A DNA stretch of 7,269 bases from Modestobacter sp. (lineage in GTDB: Bacteria; Actinomycetota; Actinomycetes; Mycobacteriales; Geodermatophilaceae), in assembly GCA_025965635.1 (NCBI GenBank), contig JAOPWO010000376.1:1-7269 (forward strand). The letters are read 5' to 3'. The notes beneath the pieces were generated by a model. The model was not told the origin of the DNA. It was given only the letters and a program-made list of their open reading frames with translations, and searched no databases. Below, piece by piece: positions 1 to 5,788 of the stretch. A program made the position numbers and the translations under genes. How positions within the stretch are numbered: the stretch's first letter is position 1; the number at the start of each line of letters is the position of its first letter.

Positions 1-1
1 G

Positions 2-334
2 CGTGAGCCCGTCGCGGCGACGCCGGCCCCCGCGCCGGCTCTACCGGCGCCCAAGCCCTACCGGATAACCACGCTGCACCCGCGCACCTACAACGAGGCC
101 CGCACCATCGGTGAACGCTTCCGCGACGGGATGCCGGTCATCATGAACCTGACCGAGATGAACGACGCAGACGCGAAGCGACTCGTGGACTTCGCTGCGG
201 GCCTGTCGTTCGGCCTGCACGGTAGTATCGAACGGGTCACGGCGAAGGTCTTCCTGCTCAGTCCGCAGGACGTCGACGTGACCGCCGAGGACAAGGCCCG
301 CATCCGTGAGGGCGGGTTCTTCAACCAGTCCTGA
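2..334 (+). CDS. sepF: SepF, cell division protein, C-terminal part (5' end outside window)
   Basis: SepF is a cytoplasmic membrane-associated protein that binds the FtsZ C-terminal tail and helps anchor and bundle FtsZ at the division site. In actinobacteria, which lack FtsA, it is the main FtsZ tether. The open frame enters at the window edge, so the N-terminal membrane-binding helix is not seen. What remains is an Ala/Pro-rich linker (about the first 18 residues visible), then the compact SepF core beginning PYRITTLHPRTYNEA, with GERFRDGMPVIMNL, the DADAKRLVDFAAGL helix, a GSIERVTAKVFLLSP strand segment and the typical end EGGFFNQS before TGA. All of these match actinobacterial SepF as I remember it. 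The core looks intact. An internal ATG at 131 lies inside the conserved domain and is not the true start. yggT follows after 54 bases, the usual order downstream of ftsZ. CTA (41-43) and ATA (65-67) are rare codons for such a genome. Confidence 0.95.
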   Translation, partial: REPVAATPAPAPALPAPKPYRITTLHPRTYNEARTIGERFRDGMPVIMNLTEMNDADAKRLVDFAAGLSFGLHGSIERVTAKVFLLSPQDVDVTAEDKARIREGGFFNQS

Positions 335-388
335 ACCAGTGCGTCGCGTCGGGTCCGCCCGCCGGGCCGCCCCGAACGAGCGAGGATC

Positions 389-688
389 GTGGCTCTTCTC
401 CTGCAGATCGTCTCGTCGGTCCTGCTCGTCTTCCTGATCCTGCTGTTCGCACGCTTCGTCGTCGACTGGGTGATGGTGCTGGCGCGCAGCTGGCGCCCGT
501 CCGGCCTGGTGGACGCAGGCCTGGAGGTCGTCTAAGCGACCACCGACCCGCCGCTCAAGGCCGTGCGGAAGGTCATCCCGCCACTGAACCTCGGGTCCAT
601 CCGCCTGGACCTCGGGTTCATGGTCTTATTGATCCTGGTGTTCCTGCTGCGCGGCCTGGTCAACAACCTGGCCGTGAGCTTCGCGTGA
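389..688 (+). pseudogene. yggT: YggT-family membrane protein gene with in-frame TAA stop
   Basis: Reading from GTG 389 gives a hydrophobic helix (residues about 3-22), then ARFVVDWV and a SWRP motif, and reaches a TAA at 533-535 after 48 codons. The same frame continues without a shift as ATTDPPLKAVRKVIPPLNLG, the family signature, then LDLGFMVLLILVFLLRGLV as a second helix, and stops with TGA at 686-688. The full frame would encode 99 residues including the stop position, close to the usual length of about 95-100. The position of the stop is usually Tyr (TAC) or another residue in relatives, so one base change explains the break. YggT proteins are two-helix inner-membrane proteins of unclear role, encoded beside sepF and divIVA. 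An AGGA lies just before the GTG (383-386), with short spacing. GTG 563 could in principle restart the second half, but its ribosome site is poor. I infer a nonsense mutation or a sequencing error; a functional split protein is less likely. Confidence 0.85.
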
Positions 689-724
689 GCGTCCCGGTGC
701 ACCTGCGCCCACCCCGGACGAGAT

Positions 725-744
725 GGAGACCTGCACAGGTCTCC
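725..744. promoter_or_regulatory. Perfect 9-bp inverted repeat upstream of divIVA
   Basis: The arms GGAGACCTG and CAGGTCTCC are exact reverse complements separated by CA. The element lies in the 106-base gap between yggT and divIVA and ends 50 bases before the divIVA ATG. It has no T-run after it and the loop is only two bases, so an operator-like protein-binding dyad fits better than a terminator. I could not identify clear -35 and -10 boxes in this gap, so its relation to a promoter is unknown. Function is inferred only from symmetry and position. Confidence 0.5.
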
Positions 745-782
745 TGCCCGTCTGCGTCCGCCCCGTTCCACTCGTCCGACCT

Positions 783-790
783 GAGGTGAG
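783..790 (+). promoter_or_regulatory. Shine-Dalgarno of divIVA
   Basis: GAGGTGAG lies four bases before ATG 795 and is a strong anti-16S match. It decides the start. The same frame is open further upstream to an ATG at 723, but the intervening 24 residues have no ribosome site and do not resemble the DivIVA N-terminus, whereas the frame from 795 begins with the expected MPLTPADVHN. Confidence 0.8.
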
Positions 791-794
791 CCCC

Positions 795-1529
795 ATGCCA
801 CTCACGCCCGCCGACGTGCACAACGTCGTCTTCAAGAAGCCGCCGATCGGCAAGCGCGGCTACGACGAGGACGAAGTCGATGCCTTCCTCGACGTGGTGG
901 AGGCCGAGCTGGCCCGGCTGATCGAGGAGAACAACGACCTCCGCGCCTCCGGTGGCGGTCCGCGTAGCGACGAGCGGCCGGCCGAGTCCGCCCCGCTCAC
1001 CGCGGCCGCCCCGCCGCCGCCCCCGCCCGCCACCCCGGCAGCCCCCAGCCGCGAGGACGACAGTGTCCGGGCGTCCCGGATGCTGTCGCTGGCCAGCGAG
1101 ACCGCCGATCGGTACGTCAACGAGGCCAAGGCGCAGGCCGACCAGATGGTCAGCAGCGCCAAGACCAACAGCGAGCGGATGCTCACCGAGGCGCGCACGA
1201 AGAGCGAGCAGATGGTCAGCGAGGCCAAGAGCCGCGCCGACTCGATGATCGCCGACTCGCGCACCCGCGCCGACACCATGGAGCGCGAGGCGCGGGCGAA
1301 GGCCACCGCCCTGGCCCAGGACGCCGAGCGCAAGCACGTCGAGGCCCTCGGGGTGCTGGAGGAGAAGCGTGCCAGCCTGGACCGCAAGGTCGACGAGCTG
1401 CGCACCTTCGAGCGGGAGTACCGCACCCGGCTGCGCTCCTACCTCGAGTCGCACCTGCGTGACCTGGACAGCCGTGGCTCGGCGGAGCCGTCGACCAACA
1501 ACCGGAAGAACCAGCACGTCGGGGCGTAA
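795..1529 (+). CDS. divIVA: DivIVA/Wag31 polar growth and division scaffold, 244 aa
   Basis: DivIVA (Wag31 in mycobacteria, antigen 84) is a cytoplasmic coiled-coil protein that self-assembles at negatively curved membrane, marks cell poles and septa, and recruits the wall-synthesis machinery for apical growth. Residues 1-50 are the conserved DivIVA N-terminal domain: MPLTPADVHNVVFKKPPIGK, RGYDEDEVDAFLDVVEAEL and the start of the first coiled coil. Residues about 51-86 form a Gly/Ser/Ala/Pro linker with six consecutive prolines. Residues about 87-220 are a long coiled coil rich in Ala, Lys, Arg, Glu and Met with a clear 11-residue period. The last 20 or so residues are polar and disordered. 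The start is set by a strong Shine-Dalgarno at 783-790. In mycobacteria the linker carries a threonine phosphorylated by PknA; threonines exist in this linker (69, 80), but equivalence is not shown. A strong hairpin terminator follows 29 bases after the TAA. Confidence 0.96.
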   Translation: MPLTPADVHNVVFKKPPIGKRGYDEDEVDAFLDVVEAELARLIEENNDLRASGGGPRSDERPAESAPLTAAAPPPPPPATPAAPSREDDSVRASRMLSLASETADRYVNEAKAQADQMVSSAKTNSERMLTEARTKSEQMVSEAKSRADSMIADSRTRADTMEREARAKATALAQDAERKHVEALGVLEEKRASLDRKVDELRTFEREYRTRLRSYLESHLRDLDSRGSAEPSTNNRKNQHVGA

Positions 1530-1558
1530 CGCCTCAGCAGCACGCGCACCTGCACTCC

Positions 1559-1593
1559 CCGAGCCCCGCCGGACGTCGTCCGGCGGGGCTCGG
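1559..1593 (+). terminator. Hairpin terminator after divIVA
   Basis: Two perfectly complementary 16-base arms (CCGAGCCCCGCCGGAC and its reverse complement) flank a three-base GTC loop, 29 bases after the divIVA stop. The following bases (TCGTGTCC) give only a weak U-tract, which is common in high-GC actinobacteria. It probably ends the sepF-yggT-divIVA transcript and separates it from the gene starting at 1642. Confidence 0.88.
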
Positions 1594-1602
1594 TCGTGTC
1601 CG

Positions 1603-1641
1603 GGTCGAGCCGTCCGGACGGCCGCGCACTAGCATCGTCGC
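1603..1641 (+). promoter_or_regulatory. Putative leaderless promoter with 14-bp palindrome
   Basis: TAGCAT at 1630-1635 fits the actinobacterial -10 pattern TAnnnT, and the GTG start at 1642 lies six bases after it, the spacing expected when transcription begins at the start codon. No Shine-Dalgarno is visible before the GTG, which supports leaderless expression. A -35 box is unclear; GGTCGA at 1603-1608 is weak and the spacing is long. A perfect palindrome, GCCGTCC followed by GGACGGC, occupies 1609-1622 in the spacer and could be an operator. All function here is inferred. Confidence 0.5.
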
Positions 1642-2463
1642 GTGATCTTGCTGGCGGCCGTCCTGGTGCTCGCTGCGATCGGCCTGCTCGCCGCGGGGCT
1701 GATCGAGGGGTCCACCACCCTGCAGTGGGCCTCGTTCGCGGCCAGCGCCCTCGCCGCGCTCGTCGTCGTCGCCGGTGAGGTGCACCGGAACCTCGCAGCC
1801 CGCCGTGACGACGCCGAGGAGGACCGTCCGGTGCCGGGCCGGCGGACGCCGGAGCGGGCGAGGCGGCCCGACCGGCCGCCCTCCGACCAGTTCCCGGCCG
1901 TGCCGCCGTCCGGTCCCCCGTCCCGGCCGCAGCAGGCCGTCGCCCAGCCGTACCAGGACCAGCCGTACGAAGGCCAGCAGCACGGGGCCCAGCAGCACGG
2001 GGAGCCGCGGTACGACCAGCCCCTCTACGGAGCGCCGCCGTACGACGACGGGCCCTGGGGGTCGTCCGCTTCCCCGGAGGCGCAGGACCGGCTGCCGTAC
2101 GCGCCGCCGCCGGGCCCGCCGGCTGACGAGGACACCGCACTGCCCGGGCGCGCCGGCGGGCGGTCCACCGGCGGCCACCAGGCGCTGGGGGCCGACGGCC
2201 GGCCGGCCCTGGACGCCGACGGGGAGCCGCGGGTGGAGGAGGTCGAGGTGACCGACCTCCTGGTCGTTCTCGACCTGACCGACGAGGTGCTCGTCGTGGA
2301 CGAGCACCCCCGCTACCACCTGGCCGGCTGCCCGCACGTCGGCGGCGAGGTCACCTTCGCCATGCCGATGGTCGAAGCCCGCACCGACGGCTTCACCCCC
2401 TGCGCCACCTGCGCCCCGGACCGCAACCTGGCCCGGGTCGAGCGGGCCCGCCGCGCCCGCTGA
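1642..2463 (+). CDS. Unrecognised membrane protein with C-terminal His/Cys cluster, 273 aa
   Basis: I do not recognise a named family. Residues 2-20 and about 27-45 are hydrophobic helices separated by a short EGSTT turn, so the protein is probably anchored as a hairpin with both termini on the same side. The basic HRNLAARR after the second helix suggests a cytoplasmic tail. Residues about 55-200 are low complexity, rich in Pro, Gln, Gly, Arg and Tyr, with repeated PY units (for example 103-104, 108-109, 133-134) and a doubled QQHG. Residues about 200-262 look folded: VEVTDLLVVLDLTDEVLVVDE, then RYHLAGCPH, a hydrophobic stretch and TPCATCAPD. H226, C230, H232, C254 and C257 could bind a metal, in a pattern like the YHxxxC...PCxxC module seen in some small domains of the Ada or nuclease-tail type; this resemblance is from memory. 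The start is GTG 1642, likely leaderless. It lies between divIVA and ileS and may be specific to this bacterial group. The protein-coding call is firm; the function is unknown. Confidence 0.85.
   Translation: MILLAAVLVLAAIGLLAAGLIEGSTTLQWASFAASALAALVVVAGEVHRNLAARRDDAEEDRPVPGRRTPERARRPDRPPSDQFPAVPPSGPPSRPQQAVAQPYQDQPYEGQQHGAQQHGEPRYDQPLYGAPPYDDGPWGSSASPEAQDRLPYAPPPGPPADEDTALPGRAGGRSTGGHQALGADGRPALDADGEPRVEEVEVTDLLVVLDLTDEVLVVDEHPRYHLAGCPHVGGEVTFAMPMVEARTDGFTPCATCAPDRNLARVERARRAR
1974..2002 (+). repeat. Two 14-base direct repeats within coding sequence
   Basis: CCAGCAGCACGGGG occurs at 1974-1987 and again at 1989-2002, a period of 15 bases or five codons. It encodes the doubled QQHG unit in the disordered tail of the membrane protein. 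It looks like slipped-strand duplication within low-complexity coding sequence. Confidence 0.75.
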
Positions 2464-2469
2464 GGGACT

Positions 2470-2483
2470 GGCGGGGCCCCGCC
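2470..2483. terminator. GC palindrome between convergent genes, possible bidirectional terminator
   Basis: GGCGGGG followed directly by CCCCGCC is a perfect 14-base palindrome in the 24-base gap between the stop codons of the membrane protein gene and ileS. As RNA it could form a short hairpin from either strand. The stem is short once a loop is allowed and there is no T-run on either side, so termination is plausible but weakly supported. Confidence 0.4.
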
Positions 2484-2487
2484 CCGG

Positions 2488-5400
2488 TCACGTGGTGCGC
2501 GCGACCCAGACCCGGGCGCCCTGCGGCCCCTCGACACCCTCGCCGGGACCGGGCGTGCCGCCGTGCACGGTCCTCGCCAGCACCTCACCGGCCAGCTGGC
2601 CGGCGTGCTCGGTGAGCGCCTGCGCCACCGGGCCCTCGGCCGTCCACCACAACTCGATGCGGTCGCTGACCGCCAGTCCCGAGCTCTTCCGGGCGTCCTG
2701 CACCAGCCGCACCACCTCGCGGACCAGGCCGGCCCGCTCGAGCTCCGGGGTGACCGTGAGGTCCAGCGCCACGGTGAGCCCGGCAGCCGAGGCGACGGTC
2801 CACCCCTCGCGCGGGGTCTCGGTGACCACCAGGTCACCCTCGCTGAGGGCCACCGGGGCGCCGTCCACCTCGACGGTGGCCGTGCCCGCCCGGTAGGCGG
2901 CGACCAGCTCGGCCGGGTCGGCGGCGGCGACGGCCGTGGCGACCGCCTGCACCTGCTTGCCCAGCCGCCGGCCCACGGTCCGGAAGTCGACCTTGACGGT
3001 GACGTCGACCAGTGAGCCGCCCACCGACGACAGGTGGGTCAGCTCGGCCACGTTGAGCTCGTCGGCCACCTCGGCGACCAGGTCGCGAGGCAGGTCGGCC
3101 CAGCCCGGCGCCGCGATCAGCGCACGGGCGAGCGGCTGCCGGGTGCGGGCCTTGGCCGAGGTCCGCGCCGACCGGCCCAGCTCCACCAGCCGGCGGACCA
3201 GCGCCACCTGCTCGACCAGCCTGTCGTCGCGGGCATCCTCGTCCACGGCCGGCCACTCGGCCAGGTGCACCGAGTCGACCGCCCCCACGAGGCCCGGGGC
3301 CACCGCCGTGCCCCAGACCCGCTCGGTGATGAACGGCGTGAACGGGGCCATCAGCCGGGTCAGGCCGTCGAGCACCTCGTGCAGGGTGGCCAGCGCGGCC
3401 GGGTCGCCGTCCCAGAAGCGGCGCCGGCTGCGCCGGACGTACCAGTTGGACAGGTCGTCGACGAACTCGGCGAGCAGCCGTCCGGCGGTCTGGGTGTCGA
3501 AGGCCTCCAGGGCGTCGGTGACCCCGGCGGTGACCTCGGCCAGCTCGGCCAGCGCCCAGCGGTCCAGCAGCGGCCGGTCCGCCCGGGGTGGCGTGGGCGC
3601 CGCCGTGCCGTCGCCCCGCCCACCCCAGCCGTTGGTCTCCGCGTACAGGGTGAAGAAGCTGGCGGTGTTCCAGTAGGTCAGCAGGACCTTGCGGACCACC
3701 TCGGACAGCGTCTCGTGGCCCACCCGGCGAGCCGACCACGGTGAGCCGCCGGCCAGCATGAACCAGCGGACGGCGTCCGCGCCGTGCCGGTCCATCAGCG
3801 GGATCGGTTCGAGGATGTTGCCCAGGTGCTTGCTCATCTTCCGGCCGTCCTCAGCGAGGATGTGCCCCAGGCACAGCACGTCCTCGTAGGAGCTGCGACC
3901 GAAGACCAGCGTGCCCACCGCCATCAGCGTGTAGAACCAGCCACGCGTCTGGTCGATCGCCTCGCAGATGAACTGGGCCGGGTAGGCGGCCTCGAACTCC
4001 GCCTGGTTCTGGTGCGGCGCGCCCCACTGGGCGAACGGCATCGAGCCGGAGTCGTACCAGGCGTCGATGACCTGACGCACCCGCCGATAGGTGCCCGGCT
4101 CACCGGGCAGGGTGAACGTCACGTCGTCGATGAAGGGCCGGTGCGGGTCGAGGTCGGAGAGGTCGCGTCCGGTCAGCTCCGACAGCTCGGCCAGCGAGCC
4201 GACCGCGAGCATCCGGCTCGGGTCGACGTCGTTGCGCCAGATCGGCAGCGGAGTGCCCCAGTACCGATCGCGGGACAGCGCCCAGTCGACGTTGTTGTGC
4301 AGCCAGTCGCCGTAGCGCCCCCACTGGATGTTCTCGGGGTGCCAGTGCGTCTTCTCGTTCTCGGCGAGCAGCTTGTCCTTGATGGTGCTCGTGCGGATGT
4401 ACCAGGACGGCTGCGCGTAGTACATGAGCGGCGTGTGGCAGCGCCAGCAGTGCGGATAGCTGTGCTCGTAGCGCTGCTCCCGCCAGAGCACGCCGCGGTC
4501 CTTCAGGTCCTCGACGAGCGCTGCGTCCGCCGCCTTGAAGAAGTGGCCGCCGACCAGCGGGACGTCGGCCAGGAAGTGCCCGGTCGCGTCGACCGGGTTG
4601 ACCACCGGCAGGCCGTAGCGCCGGCAGACGGCGAGGTCGTCGGCGCCGAAGGCGGGGGACTGGTGGACCAGCCCGGTGCCGTCCTCGGTGGTGACGTAGT
4701 CGGCCAGGACGACGAAGTGCGAGCCCTGCTCGGGCAGGTCGGCCGCCGGGAAGTCGACCAGCTCGAACGGACGCTGGTAGTGCACGTACTCCCAGTCGCG
4801 GCCGGCGGTGCGGGCGAGTACTTCGATGCCGTGGCCCTCGGCGTCCGCGCCCAGGACGGCGGCCACCAGCGGCTCGGCGACGACCACCGGGGTGTCGTCG
4901 GAGCCGGCGCGGCGGGCCACGACGTAGGCCACCTCGGGATGCATCGCCACGGCGGTGTTGGACGGCAGCGTCCACGGCGTCGTCGTCCAGATCAGCAGGT
5001 CGGCCCTCCCGGCCCACTCGCCGCTGGTGACGGGCAGCCGCACGTAGACCGAGGGGTCGGTGATGGTCTCGTACCCCTGGGCGACCTCGTGGTCGGAGAG
5101 ACCGGTCCCGCAGCGCGGGCAGTAGGGCGCCACCCGGTGGTCCTCGACCAGCAGGCCCTTCTGGAAGATCTGCTTGAGCGACCACCAGACGCTCTCGATG
5201 TAGCTGGGGTCCATCGTCCAGTAGGCGGTGGACATGTCGCCCCAGTAGCCCATCCGGCGGGTCAGCGCGGAGAACGAGTCGACGTGCCGCTCCACCGACT
5301 CCCGGCAGCGCGCGTTGAACTCCGCGATGCCGTAGCGCTCGATGTCCGGCTTCCCGGCGAAGCCCAGTTCCTGCTCGACGGCGATCTCCACCGGCAGGCC

Positions 5401-5688
5401 GTGGCAGTCCCAGCCGGCGCGGCGGGGCACGTGCCAGCCCTGCATGGTCTTGAAGCGCGGAAAGACGTCCTTGAACGCCCGCGCCTCGATGTGGTGCGTG
5501 CCCGGCCGGCCGTTGGCGGTGGGCGGCCCCTCGTAGAAGACCCACTGCGGCCGGCCCGCGGTGTTCTCCATCGATCGGGCGAAGACCTTGTCGGCCTCCC
5601 AGCGCTGCAGGACCTGCTGCTCCAGGGCGGGCAGGTCGACCTGTGGCGGCAGCGCGGAGAAGGGACCGGCGGGGGAGGGGGCACTCAC
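2488..5688 (-). CDS. ileS: Isoleucyl-tRNA synthetase, GxHH-type class I signature
   Basis: This essential cytoplasmic class I enzyme charges tRNA-Ile with isoleucine using ATP and hydrolyses mischarged valine. From GTG 5688 it is 1066 residues, the usual length of long actinobacterial IleRS. The signature region is GPPTANGRPGTHHIEAR, with GTHH at residues 63-66 in place of HxGH. RAGWDCHGLPVE follows. CPRC (190-193) and CWRC (414-417) are cysteine pairs. The editing domain shows WTTTPWTLPSN (234-244) and GTGLVH...GADD (337-351). DAWYDSG ends at 548 and KMSKH is at 617-621. Then come the anticodon-binding helices (LLDRWALAEL, FVDDLSNWYVRRSRRRFW) and a C-terminal domain. No key region is missing. 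GTG 5688 is preferred because GGGGAGA lies nine bases before it; an in-frame ATG at 5697 abuts that site and is the alternative (1069 residues). No T-box leader is visible, although some actinobacterial ileS genes have one. The gene is convergent with the 1642 gene and divergent from the antiporter. Confidence 0.97.
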   Translation of the reverse strand: MSAPSPAGPFSALPPQVDLPALEQQVLQRWEADKVFARSMENTAGRPQWVFYEGPPTANGRPGTHHIEARAFKDVFPRFKTMQGWHVPRRAGWDCHGLPVEIAVEQELGFAGKPDIERYGIAEFNARCRESVERHVDSFSALTRRMGYWGDMSTAYWTMDPSYIESVWWSLKQIFQKGLLVEDHRVAPYCPRCGTGLSDHEVAQGYETITDPSVYVRLPVTSGEWAGRADLLIWTTTPWTLPSNTAVAMHPEVAYVVARRAGSDDTPVVVAEPLVAAVLGADAEGHGIEVLARTAGRDWEYVHYQRPFELVDFPAADLPEQGSHFVVLADYVTTEDGTGLVHQSPAFGADDLAVCRRYGLPVVNPVDATGHFLADVPLVGGHFFKAADAALVEDLKDRGVLWREQRYEHSYPHCWRCHTPLMYYAQPSWYIRTSTIKDKLLAENEKTHWHPENIQWGRYGDWLHNNVDWALSRDRYWGTPLPIWRNDVDPSRMLAVGSLAELSELTGRDLSDLDPHRPFIDDVTFTLPGEPGTYRRVRQVIDAWYDSGSMPFAQWGAPHQNQAEFEAAYPAQFICEAIDQTRGWFYTLMAVGTLVFGRSSYEDVLCLGHILAEDGRKMSKHLGNILEPIPLMDRHGADAVRWFMLAGGSPWSARRVGHETLSEVVRKVLLTYWNTASFFTLYAETNGWGGRGDGTAAPTPPRADRPLLDRWALAELAEVTAGVTDALEAFDTQTAGRLLAEFVDDLSNWYVRRSRRRFWDGDPAALATLHEVLDGLTRLMAPFTPFITERVWGTAVAPGLVGAVDSVHLAEWPAVDEDARDDRLVEQVALVRRLVELGRSARTSAKARTRQPLARALIAAPGWADLPRDLVAEVADELNVAELTHLSSVGGSLVDVTVKVDFRTVGRRLGKQVQAVATAVAAADPAELVAAYRAGTATVEVDGAPVALSEGDLVVTETPREGWTVASAAGLTVALDLTVTPELERAGLVREVVRLVQDARKSSGLAVSDRIELWWTAEGPVAQALTEHAGQLAGEVLARTVHGGTPGPGEGVEGPQGARVWVARTT

Positions 5689-5697
5689 GGAGTGCAT

Positions 5698-5704
5698 TCT
5701 CCCC
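5698..5704 (-). promoter_or_regulatory. Shine-Dalgarno of ileS that favours the GTG start
   Basis: On the minus strand GGGGAGA occupies 5704-5698. It touches the ATG at 5697, too close for normal initiation, and sits nine bases before the GTG at 5688. This favours GTG 5688 (protein beginning MSAPSPAG) over ATG 5697 (MHSVSAPSPAG). The difference is three residues and does not affect any domain. Confidence 0.55.
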
Positions 5705-5722
5705 GAACCGCCAAACCGGTTC
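5705..5722. promoter_or_regulatory. Inverted repeat in the ileS/antiporter divergent spacer
   Basis: GAACCG at 5705-5710 and CGGTTC at 5717-5722 are exact reverse complements around a six-base spacer. Part of the right arm also forms the eight-base palindrome AACCGGTT (5714-5721). The element lies immediately upstream of the ileS ribosome site, where a promoter or operator would be expected. I see no confident -10 or -35 boxes. Function is inferred from position only. Confidence 0.35.
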
Positions 5723-5739
5723 CGCGCGAGTCCCTCGTG

Positions 5740-5751
5740 CGCCCGCGGGCG
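5740..5751. repeat. 12-base palindrome in the middle of the divergent spacer
   Basis: CGCCCGCGGGCG reads the same on both strands and lies near the middle of the spacer between ileS and the antiporter. A GC-only palindrome of this length can occur by chance in such base composition, so it is recorded as a structural feature without a proven role. Confidence 0.35.
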
Positions 5752-5774
5752 TCGTCGTCCCGAGCAGTGCGTAC

Positions 5775-5779
5775 GGGAG
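5775..5779 (+). promoter_or_regulatory. Shine-Dalgarno of the leader ORF before the antiporter
   Basis: GGGAG lies nine bases before ATG 5789, good spacing for that ATG but 23 bases from the antiporter GTG at 5803. It sits in the loop between the complementary arms AGCAGT (5763-5768) and ACTGCT (5780-5785), so a hairpin could affect its access. The site supports initiation at the leader ORF rather than directly at the antiporter. Confidence 0.45.
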
Positions 5780-5788
5780 ACTGCTGCC

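Noticed and set aside
41..67. Rare CTA and ATA codons in the sepF linker and core as a sign of transfer
   Set aside because: Only two codons, and the protein sequence and gene order are typical for the chromosome of an actinomycete.
723..794. Upstream in-frame ATG giving a 24-residue extension of DivIVA
   Set aside because: No ribosome site, the extension crosses the inverted repeat and does not match DivIVA proteins, while ATG 795 has a strong Shine-Dalgarno and the expected N-terminus.
660..1517. Minus-strand open frame of 285 codons opposite divIVA
   Set aside because: Covers the unmistakable DivIVA gene on the other strand, crosses the yggT-divIVA gap and shows no recognisable domain.
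1534..2337. Minus-strand open frame of 267 codons opposite the 1642 gene
   Set aside because: It runs through the terminator hairpin and promoter region and has shadow-like composition. The plus frame has membrane helices and a conserved-looking His/Cys domain.
5715..5730. GGAAC on the minus strand about 17 bases before GAGAAT, resembling an ECF-sigma -35 element
   Set aside because: The match is a short pentamer with no convincing partner -10, so expected by chance.
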